NCBI GenBank assembly: GCA_950106755.1
Contig: CATNNA010000005.1
Location: 1,054,001-1,118,000 of the forward strand
Reading direction: 5' to 3'
Source of the DNA: Climacium dendroides
Lineage: Eukaryota > Streptophyta > Bryopsida > Hypnales > Climaciaceae
Length of the DNA stretch: 64,000 bases
Part shown: positions 10,707 to 23,028 of the stretch, piece by piece
How positions within the stretch are numbered: the first letter of the stretch is position 1
How the letters are laid out: each line of letters opens with the position of its first letter
Program-made: the position numbers and the translations under genes
Notes under the pieces: model-generated
Told to the model about the DNA's origin: nothing
Databases searched by the model: none
The model's input: only the letters and a program-made list of their open reading frames with translations

Positions 10707-11110
10707 AATCCTAATTATTTTGAACAATTGCAACTTGTGTGTTACGTTTTTGGACATGCTTGCACGTCAAACCGATATAGTTTATTGGTTTGGGTTTTAT
10801 TAAATACAGCATGATTTCTAGAGTATTTGTTTTGAAATCCATTTCAAATGTCAAAGACAGTGTAGGAAAGCAATAGGCTGGTTTGTCTTAAAATTAAGTT
10901 TCTCCATGAATCCTAATTATTTTGAACAATTGCAACTTGTGTGTTATGTTTTTGGACATGCTTGCACGTCAAACCGATATAGTTTATTGGTTTGGGTTTT
11001 ATTAAATACAGCATGATTTCTAGAGTATTTGTTTTGAAATCCATTTCAAATGTCAAAGACAGTGTATGAAAGCAATAGGCTAGTTTGTCTTAAAATTAAG
11101 TTTTTCCATG
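10707..11110. repeat. Two linking monomers between 15-mer families
   Basis: Copies 54 and 55. Copy 54 ends with aagtttctcc, a mark otherwise found in the families to the right (for example near 15345, 17970 and 20798). Copy 55 resembles copy 36 of family A. The pair therefore mixes marks of the two flanking HOR families, as expected at a recombination border. Confidence 0.6.
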
Positions 11111-14100
11111 AATCCTAATTATTTTGAACAATTGCAACTTGTGTGTTACGTTTTTGGACATGCTTGCACGTCAAACCGATATAGTTTATTGGTTTGGGTT
11201 TTATTAAATACAGCATGATTTCTAGAGTATTTGTTTTGAAATCCATTTCAAGTGAAGAAGACAGTGTACGAAAGCAATAGGCTAGTTTGTTTTAAAATTA
11301 AGTTTTTCCATGAATCCTAATTATTTTGAACAATTGCAACTTGTGTGTTACGTTTTTGGACATGCTTGCACGTCAAACCGATATAGTTTATTGGTTTGGG
11401 TTTTATTAAATACAGCATGATTTCTAGAGTATTTGTTTTGAAATCCATTTCAAATGACGAAGACAGTGGACGAAAGCAATAGGCTGGTTTGTTTTAAAAT
11501 TAAGTTTTTCCATGTATCCTAATTATTTTGAACAATTGCAACTTGTGTGTTACGTTTTTGGACATGCTTGCACGTCAAACCGATATAGTTTATTGGTTTG
11601 GGTTTTATTAAATACAGCATGATTTCTAGAGTATTTGTTTTGAAATCCATTTCAAATGACGAAGACAGTGGACGAAAGCAATAGGCTGGTTTGTTTTAAA
11701 ATTAAGTTTTTCCATGAATCCTAATTATTTTGAACAATTGCAACTTGTGTGTTACGTTTTTGGACATGCTTGCACGTCAAACCGATATAGTTTATTGGTT
11801 TGGGTTTTATTAAATACAGCATGATTTCTAGAGTATTTGTTTTGAAATCCATTTCAAGTGAAGAAGACAGTGTACGAAAGGAATAGGCTGCGTTGTCTTA
11901 AAATTAAGTTTTTCCATGAATCCTAATTATTTTGAACAATTGCAACTTGTGTGTTACGTTTTTGGACATGCTTGCACGTCAAACCGATATAGTTTATTGG
12001 TTTGGGTTTTATTAAATACAGCATGATTTCTAGAGTATTTGTTTTGAAATCCATTTCAAATGACGAAGACAGTGGACGAAAGCAATAGGCTGGTTTGTTT
12101 TAAAATTAAGTTTTTCCATGTATCCTAATTATTTTGAACAATTGCAACTTGTGTGTTACGTTTTTGGACATGCTTGCACGTCAAACCGATATAGTTTATT
12201 GGTTTGGGTTTTATTAAATACAGCATGATTTCTAGAGTATTTGTTTTGAAATCCATTTCAAGTGAAGAAGACAGTGTACGAAAGCAATAGGCTAGTTTGT
12301 CTTAAAATTAAGTTTTTCCATGAATCCTAATTATTTTGAACAATTGCAACTTGTTTGTTATGTTTTTGGACATGCTTGCACGTCAAACCGATATAGTTTA
12401 TTGGTTTGGGTTTTATTAAATACAGCATGATTTCTAGAGTATTTGTTTTGAAATCCATTTCAAATGTCAAAGACAGTGTATGAAAGCAATAGGCTGGTTT
12501 GTCTTAAAATTAAGTTTTTCCATGAATCCTAATTATTTTGAACAATTGCAACTTGTGTGTTACGTTTTTGGACATGCTTGCACGTCAAATCGATATAGTT
12601 TATTGGTTTGGGTTTTATTAAATACAGCATGATTTCTAGAGTATTTGTTTTGAAATCCATTTCAAATGACGAAGACAGTGGACGAAAGCAATAGGCTGGT
12701 TTGTCTTAAAATTAAGTTTTTCCATGAATCCTAATTATTTTGAACAATTGCAACTTGTGTGTTACGTTTTTGGACATGCTTGCACGTCAAACCGATATAG
12801 TTTATTGGTTTGGGTTTTATTAAATACAGCATGATTTCTAGAGTATTTGTTTTGAAATCCATTTCAAATGTCAAAGACAGTGTAGGAAAGCAATAGGCTG
12901 GTTTGTCTTAAAATTAAGTTTATCCATGAATCCTAATTATTTTGAACAATTGCAACTTGTGTGTTATGTTTTTGGACATGCTTGCACGTCAAACCGATAT
13001 AATTTATTGGTTTGGGTTTTATTAAATACAGCATGATTTCTAGAGTATTTGTTTTGAAATCCATTTCAAATGAAGAAGACAGTGTAGGAAAGCAATAGGC
13101 TAGTTTGTCTTAAAATTAAGTTTTTCCATGAATCCTAATTATTTTGAACAATTGCAACTTGTGTGTTACGTTTCTGGACATGCTTGCACGTCAAACCGAT
13201 ATAGTTTATTGGTTTGGGTTTTATTAAATACAGCATGATTTCTAGAGTATTTGTTTTGAAATCCATTTCAAGTGATGAAGACAGTGTACGAAAGCAATAG
13301 GCTAGTTTGTCTTAAAATTAAGTTTTTCCATGAATCCTAATTATTTTGAACAATTGCAACTTGTGTGTTATGTTTTTGGACATGCTTGCACGTCAAACCG
13401 ATATAATTTATTGGTTTGAATTTTATTAAATACAGCATGATTTCTAGAGTATTTGTTTTGAAATCCATTTCAAATGTCAAAGACAGTGTATGAAAGCAAT
13501 AGGCTAGTTTGTCTTAAAATTAAGTTTTTCCATGAATCCTAATTATTTTGAACAATTGCAACTTGTGTGTTATGTTCTTGGACATGCTTGCACGTCAACC
13601 CAATATAATTTATTGGTTTGAATTTTATTAAATACAGCATGATTTCTAGAGTATTTGTTTTGAAATCCATTTCAAATGTCAAAGACAGTGTATGAAAGCA
13701 ATAGGCTGGTTTGTCTTAAAATTAAGTTTTTCCATGAATCCTAATTATTTTGAACAATTGCAACTTGTGTGTTACGTTTCTGGACATGCTTGCACGTCAA
13801 ACCGATATAGTTTATTGGTTTGGGTTTTATTAAATACAGCATGATTTCTAGAGTATTTGTTTTGAAATCCATTTCAAGTGATGAAGACAGTGTACGAAAG
13901 CAATAGGCTGGGTTGTCTTAAAATTAAGTTTTTCCATGAATCCTAATTATTTTGAACAATTGCAACTTGTGTGTTATGTTTTTGGACATGCTTGCACGTC
14001 AAACCGACATAATTTATTGGTTTGAATTTTATTAAATACAGCATGATTTCTAGAGTATTTGTTTTGAAATCCATTTCAAATGTCAAAGACAGTGTATGAA

Positions 14101-14140
14101 AGCAATAGGCTGGTTTGTCTTAAAATTAAGTTTTTCCATG
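11111..14140. repeat. HOR unit of 15 monomers (family B), full copy
   Basis: Copies 56-70. The first resembles the last monomer of family A. Markers are tgacgaag with gtggacg in copies 57, 58 and 60; catgtatcc at 11511 and 12117; aaaggaatagg with gctgcg in copy 59; ttgtttgtt in copy 62 (12351); caaatcg in copy 63; tttgaatttt in copies 67, 68 and 70; and ccgacat in copy 70. Copies 57-58 and 60-61 form an internal near-duplication three monomers apart. Confidence 0.82.
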
Positions 14141-16564
14141 AATCCTAATTATTTTGAACAATTGCAACTTGTGTGTTACGTTTTTGGACATGCTTGCACG
14201 TCAAACCGATATAGTTTATTGGTTTGGGTTTTATTAAATACAGCATGATTTCTAGAGTATTTGTTTTGAAATCCATTTCAAGTGAAGAAGACAGTGTACG
14301 AAAGCAATAGGCTAGTTTGTTTTAAAATTAAGTTTTTCCATGAATCCTAATTATTTTGAACAATTGCAACTTGTGTGTTACGTTTTTGGACATGCTTGCA
14401 CGTCAAACCGATATAGTTTATTGGTTTGGGTTTTATTAAATACAGCATGATTTCTAGAGTATTTGTTTTGAAATCCATTTCAAATGACGAAGACAGTGGA
14501 CGAAAGCAATAGGCTGGTTTGTTTTAAAATTAAGTTTTTCCATGTATCCTAATTATTTTGAACAATTGCAACTTGTGTGTTACGTTTTTGGACATGCTTG
14601 CACGTCAAACCGATATAGTTTATTGGTTTGGGTTTTATTAAATACAGCATGATTTCTAGAGTATTTGTTTTGAAATCCATTTCAAATGACGAAGACAGTG
14701 GACGAAAGCAATAGGCTGGTTTGTTTTAAAATTAAGTTTTTCCATGAATCCTAATTATTTTGAACAATTGCAACTTGTGTGTTACGTTTTTGGACATGCT
14801 TGCACGTCAAACCGATATAGTTTATTGGTTTGGGTTTTATTAAATACAGCATGATTTCTAGAGTATTTGTTTTGAAATCCATTTCAAGTGAAGAAGACAG
14901 TGTACGAAAGGAATAGGCTGCGTTGTCTTAAAATTAAGTTTTTCCATGAATCCTAATTATTTTGAACAATTGCAACTTGTGTGTTACGTTTTTGGACATG
15001 CTTGCACGTCAAATCGATATAGTTTATTGGTTTGGGTTTTATTAAATACAGCATGATTTCTAGAGTATTTGTTTTGAAATCCATTTCAAATGACGAAGAC
15101 AGTGGACGAAAGCAATAGGCTGGTTTGTCTTAAAATTAAGTTTTTCCATGAATCCTAATTATTTTGAACAATTGCAACTTGTGTGTTACGTTTTTGGACA
15201 TGCTTGCACGTCAAACCGATATAGTTTATTGGTTTGGGTTTTATTAAATACAGCATGATTTCTAGAGTATTTGTTTTGAAATCCATTTCAAATGTCAAAG
15301 ACAGTGTAGGAAAGCAATAGGCTGGTTTGTCTTAAAATTAAGTTTCTCCATGAATCCTAATTATTTTGAACAATTGCAACTTGTGTGTTATGTTTTTGGA
15401 CATGCTTGCACGTCAAACCGATATAATTTATTGGTTTGGGTTTTATTAAATACAGCATGATTTCTAGAGTATTTGTTTTGAAATCCATTTCAAATGAAGA
15501 AGACAGTGTAGGAAAGCAATAGGCTAGTTTGTCTTAAAATTAAGTTTTTCCATGAATCCTAATTATTTTGAACAATTGCAACTTGTGTGTTACGTTTCTG
15601 GACATGCTTGCACGTCAAACCGATATAGTTTATTGGTTTGGGTTTTATTAAATACAGCATGATTTCTAGAGTATTTGTTTTGAAATCCATTTCAAGTGAT
15701 GAAGACAGTGTACGAAAGCAATAGGCTAGTTTGTCTTAAAATTAAGTTTTTCCATGAATCCTAATTATTTTGAACAATTGCAACTTGTGTGTTATGTTTT
15801 TGGACATGCTTGCACGTCAAACCGATATAATTTATTGGTTTGAATTTTATTAAATACAGCATGATTTCTAGAGTATTTGTTTTGAAATCCATTTCAAATG
15901 TCAAAGACAGTGTATGAAAGCAATAGGCTAGTTTGTCTTAAAATTAAGTTTTTCCATGAATCCTAATTATTTTGAACAATTGCAACTTGTGTGTTATGTT
16001 CTTGGACATGCTTGCACGTCAACCCAATATAATTTATTGGTTTGAATTTTATTAAATACAGCATGATTTCTAGAGTATTTGTTTTGAAATCCATTTCAAA
16101 TGTCAAAGACAGTGTATGAAAGCAATAGGCTGGTTTGTCTTAAAATTAAGTTTTTCCATGAATCCTAATTATTTTGAACAATTGCAACTTGTGTGTTACG
16201 TTTCTGGACATGCTTGCACGTCAAACCGATATAGTTTATTGGTTTGGGTTTTATTAAATACAGCATGATTTCTAGAGTATTTGTTTTGAAATCCATTTCA
16301 AGTGATGAAGACAGTGTACGAAAGCAATAGGCTGGGTTGTCTTAAAATTAAGTTTTTCCATGAATCCTAATTATTTTGAACAATTGCAACTTGTGTGTTA
16401 TGTTTTTGGACATGCTTGCACGTCAAACCGACATAATTTATTGGTTTGAATTTTATTAAATACAGCATGATTTCTAGAGTATTTGTTTTGAAATCCATTT
16501 CAAATGTCAAAGACAGTGTATGAAAGCAATAGGCTGGTTTGTCTTAAAATTAAGTTTTTCCATG
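14141..16564. repeat. HOR unit of 12 monomers (family B), deletion form
   Basis: Copies 71-82 follow copies 56-59 and then jump to copies 63-70. The three monomers 60-62, including the ttgtttgtt one, are missing. Markers return in place: catgtatcc at 14541, aaaggaatagg at the end of copy 74, tttgaatttt in copies 79, 80 and 82, and ccgacat in copy 82. The deletion is in register, with no change in monomer length, as expected from unequal crossing-over between aligned monomers. Alternatively, the longer unit gained three monomers. Confidence 0.82.
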
Positions 16565-17372
16565 AATCCTAATTATTTTGAACAATTGCAACTTGTGTGT
16601 TACGTTTTTGGACATGCTTGCACGTCAAATCGATATAGTTTATTGGTTTGGGTTTTATTAAATACAGCATGATTTCTAGAGTATTTGTTTTGAAATCCAT
16701 TTCAAATGTCAAAGACAGTGTAGGAAAGCAATAGGCTAGTTTGTCTTAAAATTAAGTTTTTCCATGAATCCTAATTATTTTGAACAATTGCAACTTGTGT
16801 GTTATGTTCTTGGACATGCTTGCACGTCAATCCAATATAATTTATTGGTTTGGGTTTTATTAAATACAGCATGATTTCTAGAGTATTTGTTTTGAAATCC
16901 ATTTCAAACGAAGAAGACAGTGTAGGAAAGCAATAGGCTGGGTTGTCTTAAAATTAAATTTTTCCATGAATCCTAATTATTTTGAACAATTGCAACTTGT
17001 GTGTTACGTTTTTGGACATGCTTGCACGTCAAACCGATATAATTTATTGGTTTGGGTTTTATTAAATACAGCATGATTTCTAGAGTATTTGTTTTGAAAT
17101 CCATTTCAAATGAAGAAGACAGTGTAGGAAAGCAATAGGCTGGTTTGTCTTAAAATTAAGTTTTTCCATGAATCCTAATTATTTTGAACAATTGCAACTT
17201 GTGTGTTACGTTTCTGGACATGCTTGCACGTCAAACCGATATAGTTTATTGGTTTGGGTTTTATTAAATACAGCATGATTTCTAGAGTATTTGTTTTGAA
17301 ATCCATTTCAAGTGAAGAAGACAGTGTACGAAAGCAATAGGCTAGTTTGTCTTAAAATTAAGTTTTTCCATG
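16565..17372. repeat. Partial lead-in copy of the 14-mer family
   Basis: Copies 83-86. Copies 84-86 match the last three monomers of the 14-mer that follows: ttcttgg with aaacgaag and aaattttt, then tgaagaag, then tttctgg with aagtgaagaag. Copy 84 reads caatcc where later copies read caaccc. Copy 83 (caaatcg) is different from the expected ataatata monomer. This is probably the 5' remnant of another 14-mer unit. Confidence 0.72.
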
Positions 17373-20200
17373 AATCCTAATTATTTTGAACAATTGCAAC
17401 TTGTTTGTTATGTTTTTGGACATGCTTGCACGTCAAACCGATATAGTTTATTGGTTTGGGTTTTATTAAATACAGCATGATTTCTAGAGTATTTGTTTTG
17501 AAATCCATTTCAAATGTCAAAGACAGTGTATGAAAGCAATAGGCTGGTTTGTCTTAAAATTAAGTTTTTCCATGAATCCTAATTATTTTGAACAATTGCA
17601 ACTTGTGTGTTACGTTTTTGGACATGCTTGCACGTCAAATCGATATAGTTTATTGGTTTGGGTTTTATTAAATACAGCATGATTTCTAGAGTATTTGTTT
17701 TGAAATCCATTTCAAATGACGAAGACAGTGGACGAAAGCAATAGGCTGGTTTGTCTTAAAATTAAGTTTTTCCATGAATCCTAATTATTTTGAACAATTG
17801 CAACTTGTGTGTTACGTTTTTGGACATGCTTGCACGTCAAACCGATATAGTTTATTGGTTTGGGTTTTATTAAATACAGCATGATTTCTAGAGTATTTGT
17901 TTTGAAATCCATTTCAAATGTCAAAGACAGTGTAGGAAAGCAATAGGCTGGTTTGTCTTAAAATTAAGTTTCTCCATGAATCCTAATTATTTTGAACAAT
18001 TGCAACTTGTGTGTTATGTTTTTGGACATGCTTGCACGTCAAACCGATATAATTTATTGGTTTGGGTTTTATTAAATACAGCATGATTTCTAGAGTATTT
18101 GTTTTGAAATCCATTTCAAATGTCAAAGACAGTGTATGAAAGCAATAGGCTAGTTTGTCTTAAAATTAAGTTTTTCCATGAATCCTAATTATTTTGAACA
18201 ATTGCAACTTGTGTGTTACGTTTTTGGACATGCTTGCACGTCAAACCGATATAATTTATTGGTTTGGGTTTTATTAAATACAGCATGATTTCTAGAGTAT
18301 TTGTTTTGAAATCCATTTCAAATGTCAAAGACAGTGTATGAAAGCAATAGGCTAGTTTGTCTTAAAATTAAGTTTTTCCATGAATCCTAATTATTTTGAA
18401 CAATTGCAACTTGTGTGTTATGTTCTTGGACATGCTTGCACGTCAAACCAATATAATTTATTGGTTTGGGTTTTATTAAATACAGCATGATTTCTAGAGT
18501 ATTTGTTTTGAAATCCATTTCAAATGAAGAAGACAGTGTAGGAAAGCAATAGGCTGGTTTGTCTTAAAATTAAGTTTTTCCATGAATCCTAATTATTTTG
18601 AACAATTGCAACTTGTGTGTTACGTTTCTGGACATGCTTGCACGTCAAACCGATATAGTTTATTGGTTTGGGTTTTATTAAATACAGCATGATTTCTAGA
18701 GTATTTGTTTTGAAATCCATTTCAAGTGATGAAGACAGTGTACGAAAGCAATAGGCTGGGTTGTCTTAAAATTAAGTTTTTCCATGAATCCTAATTATTT
18801 TGAACAATTGCAACTTGTGTGTTATGTTTTTGGACATGCTTGCACGTCAAACCGATATAATTTATTGGTTTGAATTTTATTAAATACAGCATGATTTCTA
18901 GAGTATTTGTTTTGAAATCCATTTCAAATGTCAAAGACAGTGTATGAAAGCAATAGGCTGGTTTGTCTTAAAATTAAGTTTTTCCATGAATCCTAATTAT
19001 TTTGAACAATTGCAACTTGTGTGTTACGTTTTTGGACATGCTTGCACGTCAAATCGATATAGTTTATTGGTTTGGGTTTTATTAAATACAGCATGATTTC
19101 TAGAGTATTTGTTTTGAAATCCATTTCAAATGTCAAAGACAGTGTATGAAAGCAATAGGCTAGTTTGTCTTAAAATTAAGTTTTTCCATGAATCCTAATT
19201 ATTTTGAACAATTGCAACTTGTGTGTTATGTTTTTGGACATGCTTGCACGTCAAACCGATATAATTTATTGGTTTGGGTTTTATTAAATACAGCATGATT
19301 TCTAGAGTATTTGTTTTGAAATCCATTTCAAGTGATGAAGACAGTGTACGAAAGCAATAGGCTAGTTTGTCTTAAAATTAAGTTTTTCCATGAATCCTAA
19401 TTATTTTGAACAATTGCAACTTGTGTGTTACGTTTTTGGACATGCTTGCACGTCAAACCGATATAATATATTGGTTTGGGTTTTATTAAATACAGCATGA
19501 TTTCTAGAGTATTTGTTTTGAAATCCATTTCAAATGTCAAAGACAGTGTAGGAAAGCAATAGGCTAGTTTGTCTTAAAATTAAGTTTTTCCATGAATCCT
19601 AATTATTTTGAACAATTGCAACTTGTGTGTTATGTTCTTGGACATGCTTGCACGTCAACCCAATATAATTTATTGGTTTGGGTTTTATTAAATACAGCAT
19701 GATTTCTAGAGTATTTGTTTTGAAATCCATTTCAAACGAAGAAGACAGTGTAGGAAAGCAATAGGCTGGGTTGTCTTAAAATTAAATTTTTCCATGAATC
19801 CTAATTATTTTGAACAATTGCAACTTGTGTGTTACGTTTTTGGACATGCTTGCACGTCAAACCGATATAATTTATTGGTTTGGGTTTTATTAAATACAGC
19901 ATGATTTCTAGAGTATTTGTTTTGAAATCCATTTCAAATGAAGAAGACAGTGTAGGAAAGCAATAGGCTGGTTTGTCTTAAAATTAAGTTTTTCCATGAA
20001 TCCTAATTATTTTGAACAATTGCAACTTGTGTGTTACGTTTCTGGACATGCTTGCACGTCAAACCGATATAGTTTATTGGTTTGGGTTTTATTAAATACA
20101 GCATGATTTCTAGAGTATTTGTTTTGAAATCCATTTCAAGTGAAGAAGACAGTGTACGAAAGCAATAGGCTAGTTTGTCTTAAAATTAAGTTTTTCCATG
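17373..20200. repeat. HOR unit of 14 monomers, copy 1
   Basis: Copies 87-100. It opens with the ttgtttgtt monomer (17401) and continues with caaatcg/tgacgaag, the tttctcc monomer, two tgtcaaag monomers, a caaaccaat monomer (18383), aagtgatgaag, tttgaatttt, and a monomer with the rare atataatata (19461). It closes with the aaacgaag/aaattttt, tgaagaag and tttctgg/aagtgaagaag monomers. The caaaccaat monomer has the perfect form of the hairpin at 62-86. Confidence 0.88.
18444..18468 (+). other. Perfect form of the 62-86 hairpin
   Basis: Here the copy reads caaaccaat, replacing the mismatched G68 with A, so the 10-base stem is perfect with a 5-base loop. Identical copies start at 21272 and 24100, each 2828 bases apart, because they sit at the same place in the three 14-mer units. 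In the fourth unit the equivalent monomer reads caacccaat, which breaks one pair. Confidence 0.7.
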
Positions 20201-23028
20201 AATCCTAATTATTTTGAACAATTGCAACTTGTTTGTTATGTTTTTGGACATGCTTGCACGTCAAACCGATATAGTTTATTGGTTTGGGTTTTATTAAATA
20301 CAGCATGATTTCTAGAGTATTTGTTTTGAAATCCATTTCAAATGTCAAAGACAGTGTATGAAAGCAATAGGCTGGTTTGTCTTAAAATTAAGTTTTTCCA
20401 TGAATCCTAATTATTTTGAACAATTGCAACTTGTGTGTTACGTTTTTGGACATGCTTGCACGTCAAATCGATATAGTTTATTGGTTTGGGTTTTATTAAA
20501 TACAGCATGATTTCTAGAGTATTTGTTTTGAAATCCATTTCAAATGACGAAGACAGTGGACGAAAGCAATAGGCTGGTTTGTCTTAAAATTAAGTTTTTC
20601 CATGAATCCTAATTATTTTGAACAATTGCAACTTGTGTGTTACGTTTTTGGACATGCTTGCACGTCAAACCGATATAGTTTATTGGTTTGGGTTTTATTA
20701 AATACAGCATGATTTCTAGAGTATTTGTTTTGAAATCCATTTCAAATGTCAAAGACAGTGTAGGAAAGCAATAGGCTGGTTTGTCTTAAAATTAAGTTTC
20801 TCCATGAATCCTAATTATTTTGAACAATTGCAACTTGTGTGTTATGTTTTTGGACATGCTTGCACGTCAAACCGATATAATTTATTGGTTTGGGTTTTAT
20901 TAAATACAGCATGATTTCTAGAGTATTTGTTTTGAAATCCATTTCAAATGTCAAAGACAGTGTATGAAAGCAATAGGCTAGTTTGTCTTAAAATTAAGTT
21001 TTTCCATGAATCCTAATTATTTTGAACAATTGCAACTTGTGTGTTACGTTTTTGGACATGCTTGCACGTCAAACCGATATAATTTATTGGTTTGGGTTTT
21101 ATTAAATACAGCATGATTTCTAGAGTATTTGTTTTGAAATCCATTTCAAATGTCAAAGACAGTGTATGAAAGCAATAGGCTAGTTTGTCTTAAAATTAAG
21201 TTTTTCCATGAATCCTAATTATTTTGAACAATTGCAACTTGTGTGTTATGTTCTTGGACATGCTTGCACGTCAAACCAATATAATTTATTGGTTTGGGTT
21301 TTATTAAATACAGCATGATTTCTAGAGTATTTGTTTTGAAATCCATTTCAAATGAAGAAGACAGTGTAGGAAAGCAATAGGCTGGTTTGTCTTAAAATTA
21401 AGTTTTTCCATGAATCCTAATTATTTTGAACAATTGCAACTTGTGTGTTACGTTTCTGGACATGCTTGCACGTCAAACCGATATAGTTTATTGGTTTGGG
21501 TTTTATTAAATACAGCATGATTTCTAGAGTATTTGTTTTGAAATCCATTTCAAGTGATGAAGACAGTGTACGAAAGCAATAGGCTGGGTTGTCTTAAAAT
21601 TAAGTTTTTCCATGAATCCTAATTATTTTGAACAATTGCAACTTGTGTGTTATGTTTTTGGACATGCTTGCACGTCAAACCGATATAATTTATTGGTTTG
21701 AATTTTATTAAATACAGCATGATTTCTAGAGTATTTGTTTTGAAATCCATTTCAAATGTCAAAGACAGTGTATGAAAGCAATAGGCTGGTTTGTCTTAAA
21801 ATTAAGTTTTTCCATGAATCCTAATTATTTTGAACAATTGCAACTTGTGTGTTACGTTTTTGGACATGCTTGCACGTCAAATCGATATAGTTTATTGGTT
21901 TGGGTTTTATTAAATACAGCATGATTTCTAGAGTATTTGTTTTGAAATCCATTTCAAATGTCAAAGACAGTGTATGAAAGCAATAGGCTAGTTTGTCTTA
22001 AAATTAAGTTTTTCCATGAATCCTAATTATTTTGAACAATTGCAACTTGTGTGTTATGTTTTTGGACATGCTTGCACGTCAAACCGATATAATTTATTGG
22101 TTTGGGTTTTATTAAATACAGCATGATTTCTAGAGTATTTGTTTTGAAATCCATTTCAAGTGATGAAGACAGTGTACGAAAGCAATAGGCTAGTTTGTCT
22201 TAAAATTAAGTTTTTCCATGAATCCTAATTATTTTGAACAATTGCAACTTGTGTGTTACGTTTTTGGACATGCTTGCACGTCAAACCGATATAATATATT
22301 GGTTTGGGTTTTATTAAATACAGCATGATTTCTAGAGTATTTGTTTTGAAATCCATTTCAAATGTCAAAGACAGTGTAGGAAAGCAATAGGCTAGTTTGT
22401 CTTAAAATTAAGTTTTTCCATGAATCCTAATTATTTTGAACAATTGCAACTTGTGTGTTATGTTCTTGGACATGCTTGCACGTCAACCCAATATAATTTA
22501 TTGGTTTGGGTTTTATTAAATACAGCATGATTTCTAGAGTATTTGTTTTGAAATCCATTTCAAACGAAGAAGACAGTGTAGGAAAGCAATAGGCTGGGTT
22601 GTCTTAAAATTAAATTTTTCCATGAATCCTAATTATTTTGAACAATTGCAACTTGTGTGTTACGTTTTTGGACATGCTTGCACGTCAAACCGATATAATT
22701 TATTGGTTTGGGTTTTATTAAATACAGCATGATTTCTAGAGTATTTGTTTTGAAATCCATTTCAAATGAAGAAGACAGTGTAGGAAAGCAATAGGCTGGT
22801 TTGTCTTAAAATTAAGTTTTTCCATGAATCCTAATTATTTTGAACAATTGCAACTTGTGTGTTACGTTTCTGGACATGCTTGCACGTCAAACCGATATAG
22901 TTTATTGGTTTGGGTTTTATTAAATACAGCATGATTTCTAGAGTATTTGTTTTGAAATCCATTTCAAGTGAAGAAGACAGTGTACGAAAGCAATAGGCTA
23001 GTTTGTCTTAAAATTAAGTTTTTCCATG
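20201..23028. repeat. HOR unit of 14 monomers, copy 2
   Basis: Copies 101-114 repeat copies 87-100 at an offset of 2828 bases. Anchor marks are ttgtttgtt at 20229, caaaccaat at 21272 and atataatata at 22289. I found no difference from the preceding unit at the variable sites I compared, so the two units are very similar and probably amplified recently. Confidence 0.88.

Noticed and set aside
11641..11720. A second CENP-B-like site in the tgacgaag copies, which also read TTCG on the minus strand.
   Set aside because: The spacing to the ATTTCAAA arm differs by bases, so the central A and the GG of the second half do not align. The match is much weaker than in the aaacgaag copies.
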